DNA from: an uncultured Bacilli bacterium
GTDB taxonomy: Bacteria; Bacillota_I; Bacilli_A; RF39; UBA660
Direction of reading: 5' to 3'
DNA length: 10,499 nt
NCBI GenBank assembly: GCA_944358665.1
Contig: CALVRP010000041.1
Location: forward strand, 1-10,499
Below are positions 5,264 to 10,499 of this stretch, piece after piece. Below the pieces are notes generated by a model, which saw only the letters and a program-made list of their open reading frames with translations, did not search any database and was not told the DNA's origin. How positions within the stretch are numbered: the stretch's first letter is position 1; each line of letters opens with the position of its first letter. Position numbers and translations under genes: made by a program.

Positions 5264-6247
5264 TTAAAGAGTTATTTGATAAGGATCAGTTTCTGTACCT
5301 GTTCCCGATGTTATTGTAATATATGATGAGAGATATAAGACTGGATAAATATTCATATTAAGAAAATTTCCATTAAGACAAAAACCACCACTAGAATAAT
5401 TAGTTATTATACCAGAAGAACGATTTCCTTCCATAGTTAATAAAAACTGGCTAGTATTATGAAATAAAAAGTTATTTGTACTACATATTTGATTACCAGA
5501 ACTGCACGAAGTATAAAAGACTTCACATTCACTAGCTGACGCACGCATAAAATCGCTTAAATTAATAATAGCAATTTTACCTTTCCAAGTGATGTTCTTT
5601 TCAGTTTCTATTATTTGTGAAATATTGTTGTTTAGATTTGCCCAGCCAACATTAAAATTATGTTCTACTATATAGTTTTTTTCATTTATACCCAAACTAT
5701 TATAGTATTCTTTATTTAAATAGGTATTTAATGATGCGTCTTGAGTTACTGTTCCACTAATACTAGAATTAATTATTATTTCATCGTTAGCGGCCCATGC
5801 ATTGCACCCCATATATTCACCATCGTATAAATTACAACAGTAAGTGTTATTTTCATTATATCTAGGGCCAGATGAACTATCATTCCTTTCATCGTAAGGC
5901 ATAGAACCAATACTTTCATTTTTCACTATTTTGTATGTACCATCTGTTTCCTTTGCGATTATTCGCCATAATTCATTATTAAATGTTATATAATTATTTG
6001 GGTTTGCGCCTTTATAGACATATCTTCCTTCTTCGTAAATATCAACATATAAACCATCACCGCTATTTACAATGTTATCAGTAATGTCTATTCCTTTTTT
6101 TAATATATTTCCTTTAGCGGTTATATTAATGTTGGTACTAAAAGCCGCATAACCAATAGTCATACAAAGTATTAAAGCAATTGATGAGATGATTATTATT
6201 TTTCTTGTATTTTTTCTTGAATGTCTTTTTAATCTTCTTCTTTTCAT
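5264..6247 (-). CDS. signal-anchored surface protein with lectin- or pilin-like repeat-family domain
   Basis: The protein has 327 residues. A very basic N-terminus (MKRRRLKRHS) precedes one hydrophobic segment (17-35, ending GYAAFS), resembling the signal regions of SipW-dependent or prepilin-like exported proteins of Firmicutes. From about residue 80 it follows a pattern I associate with a large uncharacterised family in gut Bacilli: FNNELWRIIAKETDGTYKIV, a variable middle with an asparagine-rich LNTYLN...YYNSL region, WKGKIAIINLSDF, and a closing PVLYL...SGTGTETDPYQI. Seven cysteines outside the membrane segment (137, 138, 148, 241, 248, 255, 290) could form disulphides. ATG 6247 is chosen because AGGAGG precedes it and the promoter lies upstream; the longer frame to 6310 would start before the transcript. 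Function is unknown; cell-surface location is inferred. Confidence 0.75.
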   Translation of the reverse strand: MKRRRLKRHSRKNTRKIIIISSIALILCMTIGYAAFSTNINITAKGNILKKGIDITDNIVNSGDGLYVDIYEEGRYVYKGANPNNYITFNNELWRIIAKETDGTYKIVKNESIGSMPYDERNDSSSGPRYNENNTYCCNLYDGEYMGCNAWAANDEIIINSSISGTVTQDASLNTYLNKEYYNSLGINEKNYIVEHNFNVGWANLNNNISQIIETEKNITWKGKIAIINLSDFMRASASECEVFYTSCSSGNQICSTNNFLFHNTSQFLLTMEGNRSSGIITNYSSGGFCLNGNFLNMNIYPVLYLSSYITITSGTGTETDPYQITL

Positions 6248-6277
6248 GTTTGGACCTCCTACTATGATTCCAATTTC

Positions 6278-6306
6278 ATTGTACCATAATTTTCGCACAA
6301 TTCCAA
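6278..6306 (-). promoter_or_regulatory. promoter of the surface protein gene
   Basis: The minus strand reads TTGGAA (6301-6306), a 17-base spacer and TACAAT (6278-6283) with an extended -10 TG just before it. The start near 6271 gives a leader of about 24 bases carrying AGGAGG. ACAA (6297-6300) and TTGT (6312-6315) flank the -35 as a short dyad, a possible operator. Confidence 0.75.
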
Positions 6307-6321
6307 CCACGTTGTCATTTT

Positions 6322-6350
6322 AAGACTTTGTATTATTTTTTTGAGATAAT
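6322..6350 (+). promoter_or_regulatory. promoter of the second XRE gene
   Basis: GATAAT (6345-6350) is preceded by TG as an extended -10, with AAGACT (6322-6327) at 17 bases. The transcript would begin near 6357, right at the GGTGAT ribosome site, giving a very short leader. Confidence 0.5.
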
Positions 6351-6367
6351 TTTTCTGGTGATATATT

Positions 6368-6616
6368 ATGAATAAAAGTAATAAAATTTCTTATGGAATT
6401 ATCATTAAAAATTTAAGAAAAGGTAATAACTTATCACAGACTGAACTTGGTGATTTAGTTGGAGTTTCTAAATCTACGATATCGGCATATGAACTTGGTA
6501 TGGCGATGCCTAGTGTTAAAACCTTTACTGATATCTGTGATGTTTGTCATGCGAGTATAATTATAAATTTTAATAACAAAAAATTTGAACTAGAAAAATT
6601 AAGCCGCGAATTTTAA
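6368..6616 (+). CDS. small XRE-family regulator, divergent from the surface protein
   Basis: 82 residues, again a stand-alone lambda repressor/Cro-type HTH. The DNA-binding unit runs from residue 10 to about 60: IKNLRKGNNLSQTELGDL, then the recognition helix SKSTISAYE (34-42) and the next helices (MPSVKTFTDICDVC). The short tail, residues 60-82, is hydrophobic then charged and may help dimerisation. Three methionine-less lines of evidence fix the start: the extended -10 at 6345, GGTGAT at 6357-6362 and ATG at 6368. It is transcribed away from the surface protein gene across a 120-base shared control region, so it is a natural candidate to regulate both itself and that gene. It is not a duplicate of the XRE protein at 1523; the sequences differ outside the HTH signature. 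Confidence 0.85.
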   Translation: MNKSNKISYGIIIKNLRKGNNLSQTELGDLVGVSKSTISAYELGMAMPSVKTFTDICDVCHASIIINFNNKKFELEKLSREF

Positions 6617-6618
6617 AT

Positions 6619-6646
6619 AACTACTAATAATTTGGTAGTTGTTTTT
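6619..6646 (+). terminator. terminator of the second XRE gene
   Basis: AACTACTAA (6619-6627) pairs with TTGGTAGTT (6632-6640), with one T-G pair and a 4-base loop, followed by GTTTTT. It makes the XRE gene monocistronic. Confidence 0.8.
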
Positions 6647-6672
6647 CTTAAAAATAGTAATAAAAAATGATG

Positions 6673-6701
6673 TTGACTTTGTTTATTGGAATTGCTAGAA
6701 T
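6673..6701 (+). promoter_or_regulatory. promoter of the 6789 gene and its mini-ORF leader
   Basis: TTGACT (6673-6678), a 17-base spacer and TAGAAT (6696-6701) with a preceding TG (extended -10). The start near 6708 leaves a leader of about 80 bases, the longest well-defined one in the window, holding two mini-ORFs. Confidence 0.7.
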
Positions 6702-6721
6702 GATTTTTAAGAGGTTGTAAG

Positions 6722-6751
6722 ATGTCTGGAAAATATGACGAAAGAGGATAA
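6722..6751 (+). CDS. candidate 9-residue leader peptide
   Basis: MSGKYDERG followed by TAA. AGAGG (6710-6714) sits 7 bases before the ATG, better placed than for the next mini-ORF, and the promoter is just upstream. It overlaps the second mini-ORF in another frame. It may tune translation of the downstream gene or be a remnant; the composition suggests no amino-acid-specific attenuation. Confidence 0.25.
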   Translation: MSGKYDERG

Positions 6752-6785
6752 GGAAAATTATCGCCAATTAAAGAGAGGAAAATAA
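6735..6785 (+). CDS. candidate 16-residue leader peptide
   Basis: MTKEDKENYRQLKRGK, a highly charged peptide whose TAA ends 3 bases before the ATG of the 6789 gene. Such close stop-start spacing allows translational coupling. The AGAGAGG ribosome site for the next gene lies inside this ORF. Only CTGGA precedes its own ATG, so independent initiation is doubtful. Confidence 0.25.
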   Translation: MTKEDKENYRQLKRGK

Positions 6786-6788
6786 GAT

Positions 6789-7424
6789 ATGAAATATGAT
6801 TTAAAAAAATTATTGTTTAGTGAACTTGTTTATTTGAAAGAACACGATCAAGAAAACTCCGCTAAATATTACAAAGAGTTAATGGAAAGACTATTGTTTT
6901 GCGGTTTTGAAGAAAAACTGTGTAATGCTATAATTGATTATGAAATCGATCTTTTAAATAAAATAAATTTTAAATTAAAAACACCTTATGTCGAACAAAA
7001 ATATTTTTTAAATGAAAATTTCAAATCAAAATTACCAAAAGATAGAGATGTTTATGGAGCATTTGCTAATGATGATGGTCCAACAAAGGACACCATTTGT
7101 TTAAGTGAACTGATTTTTCTTGATGATGAAATTGGCTATATATTAACCCATAGTAATGAAAAATTTAATAAAGAGGTCTTAAAAGAAGTTAAAAAATTTA
7201 TGCCTAGTGAAGATGAACCGTGGTTACAAAACGAATTTTTTACAAGAATTAATTTTTATAATTGGAAATTATTTGATGAACCGAAAAATGAAGAGTTAAA
7301 AGCTAAAGAATTGATTTTCTTTAGAAATGAGCATCAAATATTATTTTTTAATAAATATGATTATTATACAAAAACTTGGCGACCTTATACCGATGATTAT
7401 TTTAAAATATATGGTTATAATTAA
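6789..7424 (+). CDS. unrecognised cytoplasmic protein, 211 residues
   Basis: I do not recognise this protein. There is no signal peptide or membrane segment. The N-terminal 60 residues are predicted mostly helical (LKKLLFSELVYLKEHD, YYKELMERLLF) with two cysteines at 38 and 45. The middle holds a DRDVYGAFANDDGPTKD loop (85-101) and the C-terminal half is rich in Phe, Tyr and Trp (NEFFTRINFYNWKLF, FFNKYDYYTKTWRPY). A YGYN end closes it. AGAGAGG sits 10 bases before the ATG. It has its own promoter and weak terminator, between an XRE gene and ffh. It is not YlxM, the regulator that usually precedes ffh in Firmicutes. Codon use resembles its neighbours. Confidence 0.7.
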   Translation: MKYDLKKLLFSELVYLKEHDQENSAKYYKELMERLLFCGFEEKLCNAIIDYEIDLLNKINFKLKTPYVEQKYFLNENFKSKLPKDRDVYGAFANDDGPTKDTICLSELIFLDDEIGYILTHSNEKFNKEVLKEVKKFMPSEDEPWLQNEFFTRINFYNWKLFDEPKNEELKAKELIFFRNEHQILFFNKYDYYTKTWRPYTDDYFKIYGYN

Positions 7425-7425
7425 T

Positions 7426-7452
7426 AAGTCTACTTGTAAAAGGTAGACTTTT
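7426..7452 (+). terminator. hairpin terminator overlapping the ffh promoter
   Basis: AAGTCTAC (7426-7433) pairs with GTAGACTT (7443-7450) around a 9-base loop, with only TTTT after it. The weak T tract means some read-through into ffh is possible. Confidence 0.55.
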
Positions 7453-7462
7453 AATATATAAT
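7434..7462 (+). promoter_or_regulatory. ffh promoter lying inside the terminator loop
   Basis: TTGTAA (7434-7439), a 17-base spacer and a perfect TATAAT (7457-7462). The -35 box lies in the loop of the upstream terminator hairpin. The start near 7469 is within the AGGTGAT ribosome site region, so the leader is only about 9 bases. Confidence 0.65.
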
Positions 7463-7477
7463 GAAATAGGTGATAAA

Positions 7478-8785
7478 ATGTTTGAAAATTTAGGGGATAG
7501 ATTACAAAATGCTTTAAATAAAATAAAAGGTTATGGAAAAATTAGTGAAGATAATATCGGTGAGGTAACTAGAGAAATTAGACTCGCTTTATTAGAAGCT
7601 GATGTTAATTATAAAGTTGTTAAAGAGTTTATTAATAATGTTAAAGAAAAAGCTTTAGGAGAAGAAGTTAAAAAGAGTTTAAAACCAGGCGAAGTTTTTG
7701 TTAAAATTGTTAAAGATGAACTTGTAGATTTACTTGGTAAAGAAGATGAACCATTAATTGTAGTAAAACCAATGACAATAGTGATGATGGCCGGTCTTCA
7801 AGGTAGTGGTAAAACAACAACCGCTGGCAAACTCGCTTTATTAACTAGAAAAAAACATGGTTTAAAACCACTATTAGTTGCTTGTGACGTTTACCGTCCT
7901 GCCGCTATTGATCAATTAAAACAATTGGGTAAAGAACTTAATATTGAAGTATACAGTGAAGGTAAAGGTAATCCCGTTGAAATTGCGAAAAATGCTGTAG
8001 AATATGCTAAGAATCAAGGTTATAATTATGTAATTATCGATACAGCCGGAAGGTTACATATTGACGAACCATTAATGGAAGAACTGCAAAACATTAATGA
8101 AATAGTAAAACCTAATGAAATATTATTAGTAGTTGATAGTATGACTGGTCAAGATGCAGTTAATGTTATAACTGGTTTTAACGAGAAATTACCACTTACG
8201 GGAGCAATTTTAACTAAATTAGATGGTGATACTAAAGGTGGAGCGGCTTTATCAATTAGACATTTAACTAATATTCCAATTAAATTTATTGGTGTTAGTG
8301 AAAAAATGGATGGCTTAGAAGCTTTTTATCCTGAACGTATGGCTAATCGTATTTTAGATATGGGCGATTTAATGGGCATGATTGAAAAAGCCGAAGATTT
8401 AATGGATGATGAAGAAGCATTAAAAGCTGCTGAAAAAATGCAAAAAGGAAAATTTGATTTAGAAGACTTTTTAACTCAATTAAATCAAATAAAAAAGTTA
8501 GGGCCACTAGAAAATATTATTAAAATGTTACCTGGTGCGAAAAAAATGGGCCTTAATAATGTTAATATTGATCCTAAGCAAATGGCTCATATTGAAGCAA
8601 TCGTTTTATCAATGACACCAAAAGAAAGAAGAAATCCCGATATATTAAAAGCAAGTCGTAAAAGAAGAATTGCTAAAGGTAGTGGAACTTCAGTAGAAGA
8701 AGTAAATAGATTACTTAAACAATTTGATCAAATGAAACAAATGATGAAAAAAATAAATAGTGGTAACTTTAAAATGCCATTTTAA
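7478..8785 (+). CDS. ffh: signal recognition particle protein Ffh (SRP54)
   Basis: GTPase of the signal recognition particle: it binds the SRP RNA and hydrophobic signal sequences of nascent proteins and docks on FtsY at the membrane. The 435 residues give the full N, G and M domains. The N domain (1-90) includes the ALLEADV motif. G motifs are GLQGSGKTTTAGKLA (106-120), DVYRPAAIDQL (137-147), DTAGR (188-192) and TKLDGDTKGG (246-255). The M domain begins near 325, with the finger-loop region around 340-356 (KKLGPLENIIKMLPGA), the SRP RNA-binding RKRRIAKGSG (394-403) and the methionine-rich tail QMKQMMKKINSGNFKM. AGGTGAT sits just before the ATG. ylxM upstream and rpsP downstream, frequent partners in Firmicutes, are absent here. 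Confidence 0.98.
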   Translation: MFENLGDRLQNALNKIKGYGKISEDNIGEVTREIRLALLEADVNYKVVKEFINNVKEKALGEEVKKSLKPGEVFVKIVKDELVDLLGKEDEPLIVVKPMTIVMMAGLQGSGKTTTAGKLALLTRKKHGLKPLLVACDVYRPAAIDQLKQLGKELNIEVYSEGKGNPVEIAKNAVEYAKNQGYNYVIIDTAGRLHIDEPLMEELQNINEIVKPNEILLVVDSMTGQDAVNVITGFNEKLPLTGAILTKLDGDTKGGAALSIRHLTNIPIKFIGVSEKMDGLEAFYPERMANRILDMGDLMGMIEKAEDLMDDEEALKAAEKMQKGKFDLEDFLTQLNQIKKLGPLENIIKMLPGAKKMGLNNVNIDPKQMAHIEAIVLSMTPKERRNPDILKASRKRRIAKGSGTSVEEVNRLLKQFDQMKQMMKKINSGNFKMPF

Positions 8786-8810
8786 AATAAAAAAGAAAAG
8801 AAAGACTAAA

Positions 8811-8841
8811 AAGTTAAGACATATAACTTATTCATATTTTT
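8811..8841 (+). terminator. weak terminator after ffh
   Basis: AAGTTA (8811-8816) pairs with TAACTT (8824-8829) around 7 bases, then an interrupted T-rich tract. The six A/T-rich pairs make it weak; I see no better ffh terminator. Confidence 0.35.
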
Positions 8842-8858
8842 CCCTTGTTCATATCATA
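8832..8858 (+). promoter_or_regulatory. possible sporulation-sigma (E/K-like) promoter
   Basis: No sigma-A promoter is visible before the CotD-like gene. Instead CATATCATA (8850-8858) fits the CATAnnnTA -10 used by mother-cell sigma factors K and E, and TCATATT (8832-8838) fits a sigma-E -35, though the 11-base gap is shorter than the usual spacing. Such control would agree with a coat-protein product. Confidence 0.35.
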
Positions 8859-8879
8859 GTGTAGATAGGGGGAAATGAA

Positions 8880-9149
8880 ATGTTTAAAAAAGACTATATG
8901 TATCCAATGAATCCAATGCAAAATGGTTGCTGTCAGCAAAACTGTCCAATTGTTGAACCAGCAATTAACAAATGTGTTGAAAGAGAATTCTGTCACGAAG
9001 TTAATCATATTTGCCCAATACATACACACGTGATTAATAAACACATTTACAATCATACATATACTCCACAATATTCTTGCTCAGAAGAAGATCAAATTAT
9101 TAATAATGATCCAGGATGTTGTGGTGGATTTGCAAATAATGGTTTTTAA
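8880..9149 (+). CDS. CotD-like small spore coat protein
   Basis: An 89-residue protein with nine cysteines and six histidines. A Met/Asn/Pro start and CCQQNCPIVEP (17-27) lead into a His-rich centre (HICPIHTHVINKHIYNHTY, 43-61) and end in DPGCCGG. That order, a Cys-Pro-Ile-Val start then histidine repeats, resembles Bacillus CotD, an inner-coat protein made late in the mother cell. The region has no catalytic motif; coat proteins of this type are structural and cross-linked or metal-binding. AGGGGG lies 7-8 bases before the ATG. The only promoter-like signal fits sporulation sigma factors, and a strong terminator follows. If correct, it implies the organism or its recent ancestors form spores. 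Family identity rests on composition and pattern, not alignment. Confidence 0.65.
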   Translation: MFKKDYMYPMNPMQNGCCQQNCPIVEPAINKCVEREFCHEVNHICPIHTHVINKHIYNHTYTPQYSCSEEDQIINNDPGCCGGFANNGF

Positions 9150-9163
9150 ACCATTATTTTTTT
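9135..9163 (+). terminator. strong terminator of the CotD-like gene
   Basis: AATAATGGTTT (9135-9145) pairs with AAACCATTATT (9148-9158), essentially a perfect 10-pair stem, running into seven T. It begins inside the last codons and includes the TAA. Confidence 0.9.
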
Positions 9164-9210
9164 GTATATTAAATATATTGTGTTAAAGTAAAATAAAAGA
9201 GGTGATAATA

Positions 9211-9948
9211 ATGAAACATGAAATGAAATTAAATGATGATGCTTTTAAGGCGGTTAAGGCAGGAACAAAAACAATTGAACTTAGACTTAATGATGAAAAG
9301 AGAAGACTTATTAATGTAGGCGATATTATTGAATTTGAAAACAATACAACTCTGGAAAAAATTGACGTACTTGTCACTCATTTGTACAAGTATGAAAATT
9401 TCGAAGAATTATATAAACATTTTGATAAAGTAGCTATGGGTTATAGAGACGATGAAGCCGCTGATCCAAATGATATGGATTTATATTATCCAAAAGAAAT
9501 TCAAGAAAAATATGGAGTCCTTGGTATAGAAATAATGTCAGTAAAAATTATAGATAATATTGCTTCTGATGATTTAATCGTTCTTAGGGAAAGTGTTTCT
9601 TGGAAAAAAATAAATCATGAGCAAATAAAAAAAGCCTTAGATCATACTATGATTAAGATTTCGGTTAAAAACAATGATAAAATTGTTGCTTGCGGTCGAC
9701 TTGTGGGAGATTATTCATGTAAGGGAGTTTTGTCAGATATAATAGTTTGTCCTGATTATCAAGGTATGGGACTTGGCAAAATCGTTGTTAAAAGATTATT
9801 AGAGATAGTTAATAATAGTTTAAAACCAGGTCAGTTATTTCAGATAGAGGCTACATCAACAAGTGGAAATCGGGATTTTTATATAAAACGCGGTTTTAAG
9901 TATAAACCTGAAATTCAAGATGGTGTTTATATTTGGTTAAAAAAATAG
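9211..9948 (+). CDS. two-domain protein: ASCH domain fused to a GNAT acetyltransferase
   Basis: 245 residues with two recognisable halves. Residues 1-110 form an ASCH domain (RNA-binding beta-barrel related to PUA), with the diagnostic GTKTIELR (GxKxxExR, 18-25) and the closing YGVLGIEI (101-108). Residues 120-245 are a GNAT N-acetyltransferase: VACGRLVGDY (159-168), then motif A, VCPDYQGMGLGKIVVKRLL, holding the Q/RxxGxG/A acetyl-CoA loop QGMGLG (184-189), then NRDFYIKRGFKY, typical of motif B. It therefore likely acetylates a small molecule or RNA-linked target guided by the ASCH part; the substrate is unknown. ATG 9211 is chosen because AGAGGTGAT precedes it; the GTG at 9202 is inside that ribosome site. 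It has a terminator shared with the convergent HIT gene. Confidence 0.85.
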   Translation: MKHEMKLNDDAFKAVKAGTKTIELRLNDEKRRLINVGDIIEFENNTTLEKIDVLVTHLYKYENFEELYKHFDKVAMGYRDDEAADPNDMDLYYPKEIQEKYGVLGIEIMSVKIIDNIASDDLIVLRESVSWKKINHEQIKKALDHTMIKISVKNNDKIVACGRLVGDYSCKGVLSDIIVCPDYQGMGLGKIVVKRLLEIVNNSLKPGQLFQIEATSTSGNRDFYIKRGFKYKPEIQDGVYIWLKK

Positions 9949-9969
9949 CTCATAAAATGAGCTGTTTTT
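9939..9969. terminator. bidirectional terminator between convergent genes
   Basis: AGCTCAT (9947-9953) pairs with ATGAGCT (9957-9963) around AAA. TTTTT follows on the plus strand and a T run (9945-9939) on the minus strand, so it serves both the ASCH-GNAT and HIT genes. Confidence 0.85.
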
Positions 9970-10330
9970 AATGCATAATTTGTTCATATACATCTTCAAT
10001 ATTCATAAGTTCCACTTTGTCAGTAAAAAATGGTTTTAAATGTAAGTGAAAATGTTTAACTTCTTGACATTTACCATTGTTTTGTATTAAAGTAACACCT
10101 TCTGCTCCAAGCTTTTCTCTAAGTATTTGATCCATTTTTCTCGCAACGCTAAAAATATGTATTAAAGTATCATTATCCATATCATAAATATCTAAAATAT
10201 GCTTTTTAGGAATTATTAATGTATGTCCATTAACATCAGGATTAACATCTAAAAATACTTTAACTATATCATCTTCATAAATAGTATAACTGGGAATTTC
10301 TCCATTAATAATTTTGCAAAAAATATCCAT
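9968..10330 (-). CDS. HIT-family (Hint/PKCI-type) nucleotide hydrolase
   Basis: 120 residues, normal for a single-domain bacterial HIT protein. These enzymes hydrolyse nucleoside phosphoramidates or adenylated by-products in the cytoplasm. It begins DIFCKIINGEIPS, the classic PKCI-type opening, continues with VKVFLDVNPDVNGHTLIIPKKH (24-44), and ends with the histidine triad HFHLHLKP (93-100), where H95 should be the nucleophile, and NNGK (84-87) before it. ATG 10330 is chosen because AAGGTGAT (10334-10341) precedes it and the ATG at 10351 falls in the -10 box. Leu-Lys-Pro replaces the more common V/I-x-P after the triad, a minor variation. A single-gene transcript. Confidence 0.93.
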   Translation of the reverse strand: MDIFCKIINGEIPSYTIYEDDIVKVFLDVNPDVNGHTLIIPKKHILDIYDMDNDTLIHIFSVARKMDQILREKLGAEGVTLIQNNGKCQEVKHFHLHLKPFFTDKVELMNIEDVYEQIMH

Positions 10331-10349
10331 ATAATCACCTTCCATTATC

Positions 10350-10377
10350 ATTATACTATAAAAAAATTAAAATACAA
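10350..10377 (-). promoter_or_regulatory. promoter of the HIT gene
   Basis: The minus strand has TTGTAT (10372-10377), a 16-base spacer and a perfect TATAAT (10350-10355). The start near 10343 leaves about 13 bases of leader, nearly all ribosome site. Confidence 0.6.
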
Positions 10378-10399
10378 ATAAAAAGAGCTAGTGCTCTTT
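10371..10399 (-). terminator. leftward terminator at the right edge
   Basis: AAAGAGC (10382-10388) pairs with GCTCTTT (10393-10399) around a 4-base loop. Only on the minus strand does a T-rich run follow (TTTTTATTTG), so it would stop transcription entering from the right and shield the HIT promoter, whose -35 it touches. Confidence 0.45.
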
Positions 10400-10499
10400 A
10401 GTGAATATCTGCGAATATTCTATTTTATAGTGAACGACTTTTTATAAAAATATGCAAAAACTGTATTAAAAAATTATAAAAAATGATAAAATGAAGAAG
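10400..10499. other. AT-rich right edge, no supported gene
   Basis: A perfect dyad GAATAT-CTGCGA-ATATTC (10403-10420) could be a protein-binding site or a further hairpin. A short open frame on the minus strand ends in TAA near 10430, but it is only AT-rich. ATG AAG AAG at 10491-10499 could be a start, but there is no ribosome site and nothing beyond it is visible. Confidence 0.3.

Noticed and set aside
6248..6310. 21-codon N-terminal extension of the surface protein
   Set aside because: It would begin upstream of the mapped promoter boxes; AGGAGG sits before the inner ATG instead.
8832..9071. Minus-strand open frame opposite the CotD-like gene
   Set aside because: It overlaps the promoter and coat gene, has no start signals, and is explained by Cys/His codons read backward.
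9183..9377. Minus-strand open frame opposite the ASCH domain
   Set aside because: Shadow frame with a Ser/Leu-rich product and no control signals.

Overview
The window is AT-rich (about 70% A+T) low-GC Gram-positive (Firmicutes/Bacilli-type) chromosome. It has strong AGGAGG/GGTGAT ribosome sites, consensus sigma-A promoters, hairpin-plus-T-run terminators, the ftsA-ftsZ pair, ffh, and a small Cys/His-rich protein resembling spore coat protein CotD. The surface protein with a GYAAFS-type signal region recalls families common in uncultured gut Bacilli (RF39/Erysipelotrichia-like); that placement is inference. Tryptophan is TGG throughout. All 12 well-supported protein genes end in TAA or TAG and none in TGA.

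Layout. Positions 1-340 hold no recognised gene. They contain several hairpins, a candidate 42-residue minus-strand ORF with its own promoter, and a compact promoter-hairpin-terminator unit that may be a small RNA or the 3' end of the next gene. A minus-strand HExxH metallopeptidase-like gene (340-1158) and a minus-strand tRNA-Thr(GGU) follow, each with a near-perfect promoter. Then come a small XRE-type regulator (+), an unrecognised membrane-anchored protein (+), and the division operon ftsA-ftsZ (+), which ends in a terminator usable from both sides. A signal-anchored surface protein (5264-6247, -) is divergent from a second XRE regulator (6368-6616, +), a classic regulator/target layout. 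Next are two overlapping mini-ORFs, an unrecognised 211-residue protein, ffh, the CotD-like gene, an ASCH-GNAT two-domain protein, and, convergent on it, a HIT-family hydrolase (-).

How it fits together. FtsA anchors FtsZ to the membrane, and both carry the expected contact parts: the FtsZ C-terminal tail and the FtsA C-terminal amphipathic helix. Ffh targets membrane and secreted proteins, a class that would include the neighbouring surface and membrane proteins. Most other genes look like single-gene transcription units, each with its own promoter and terminator. I see no insertion sequence, CRISPR array, phage module or clear defence cassette. The least explained parts are the hairpin-rich left end, the unusual tRNA body, the divergent XRE/surface-protein pair, and the ASCH-GNAT fusion.

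Several start codons were moved downstream of the longest ORF because promoter and ribosome-site positions exclude the longer form (1523, 6247, 9211, 10330).
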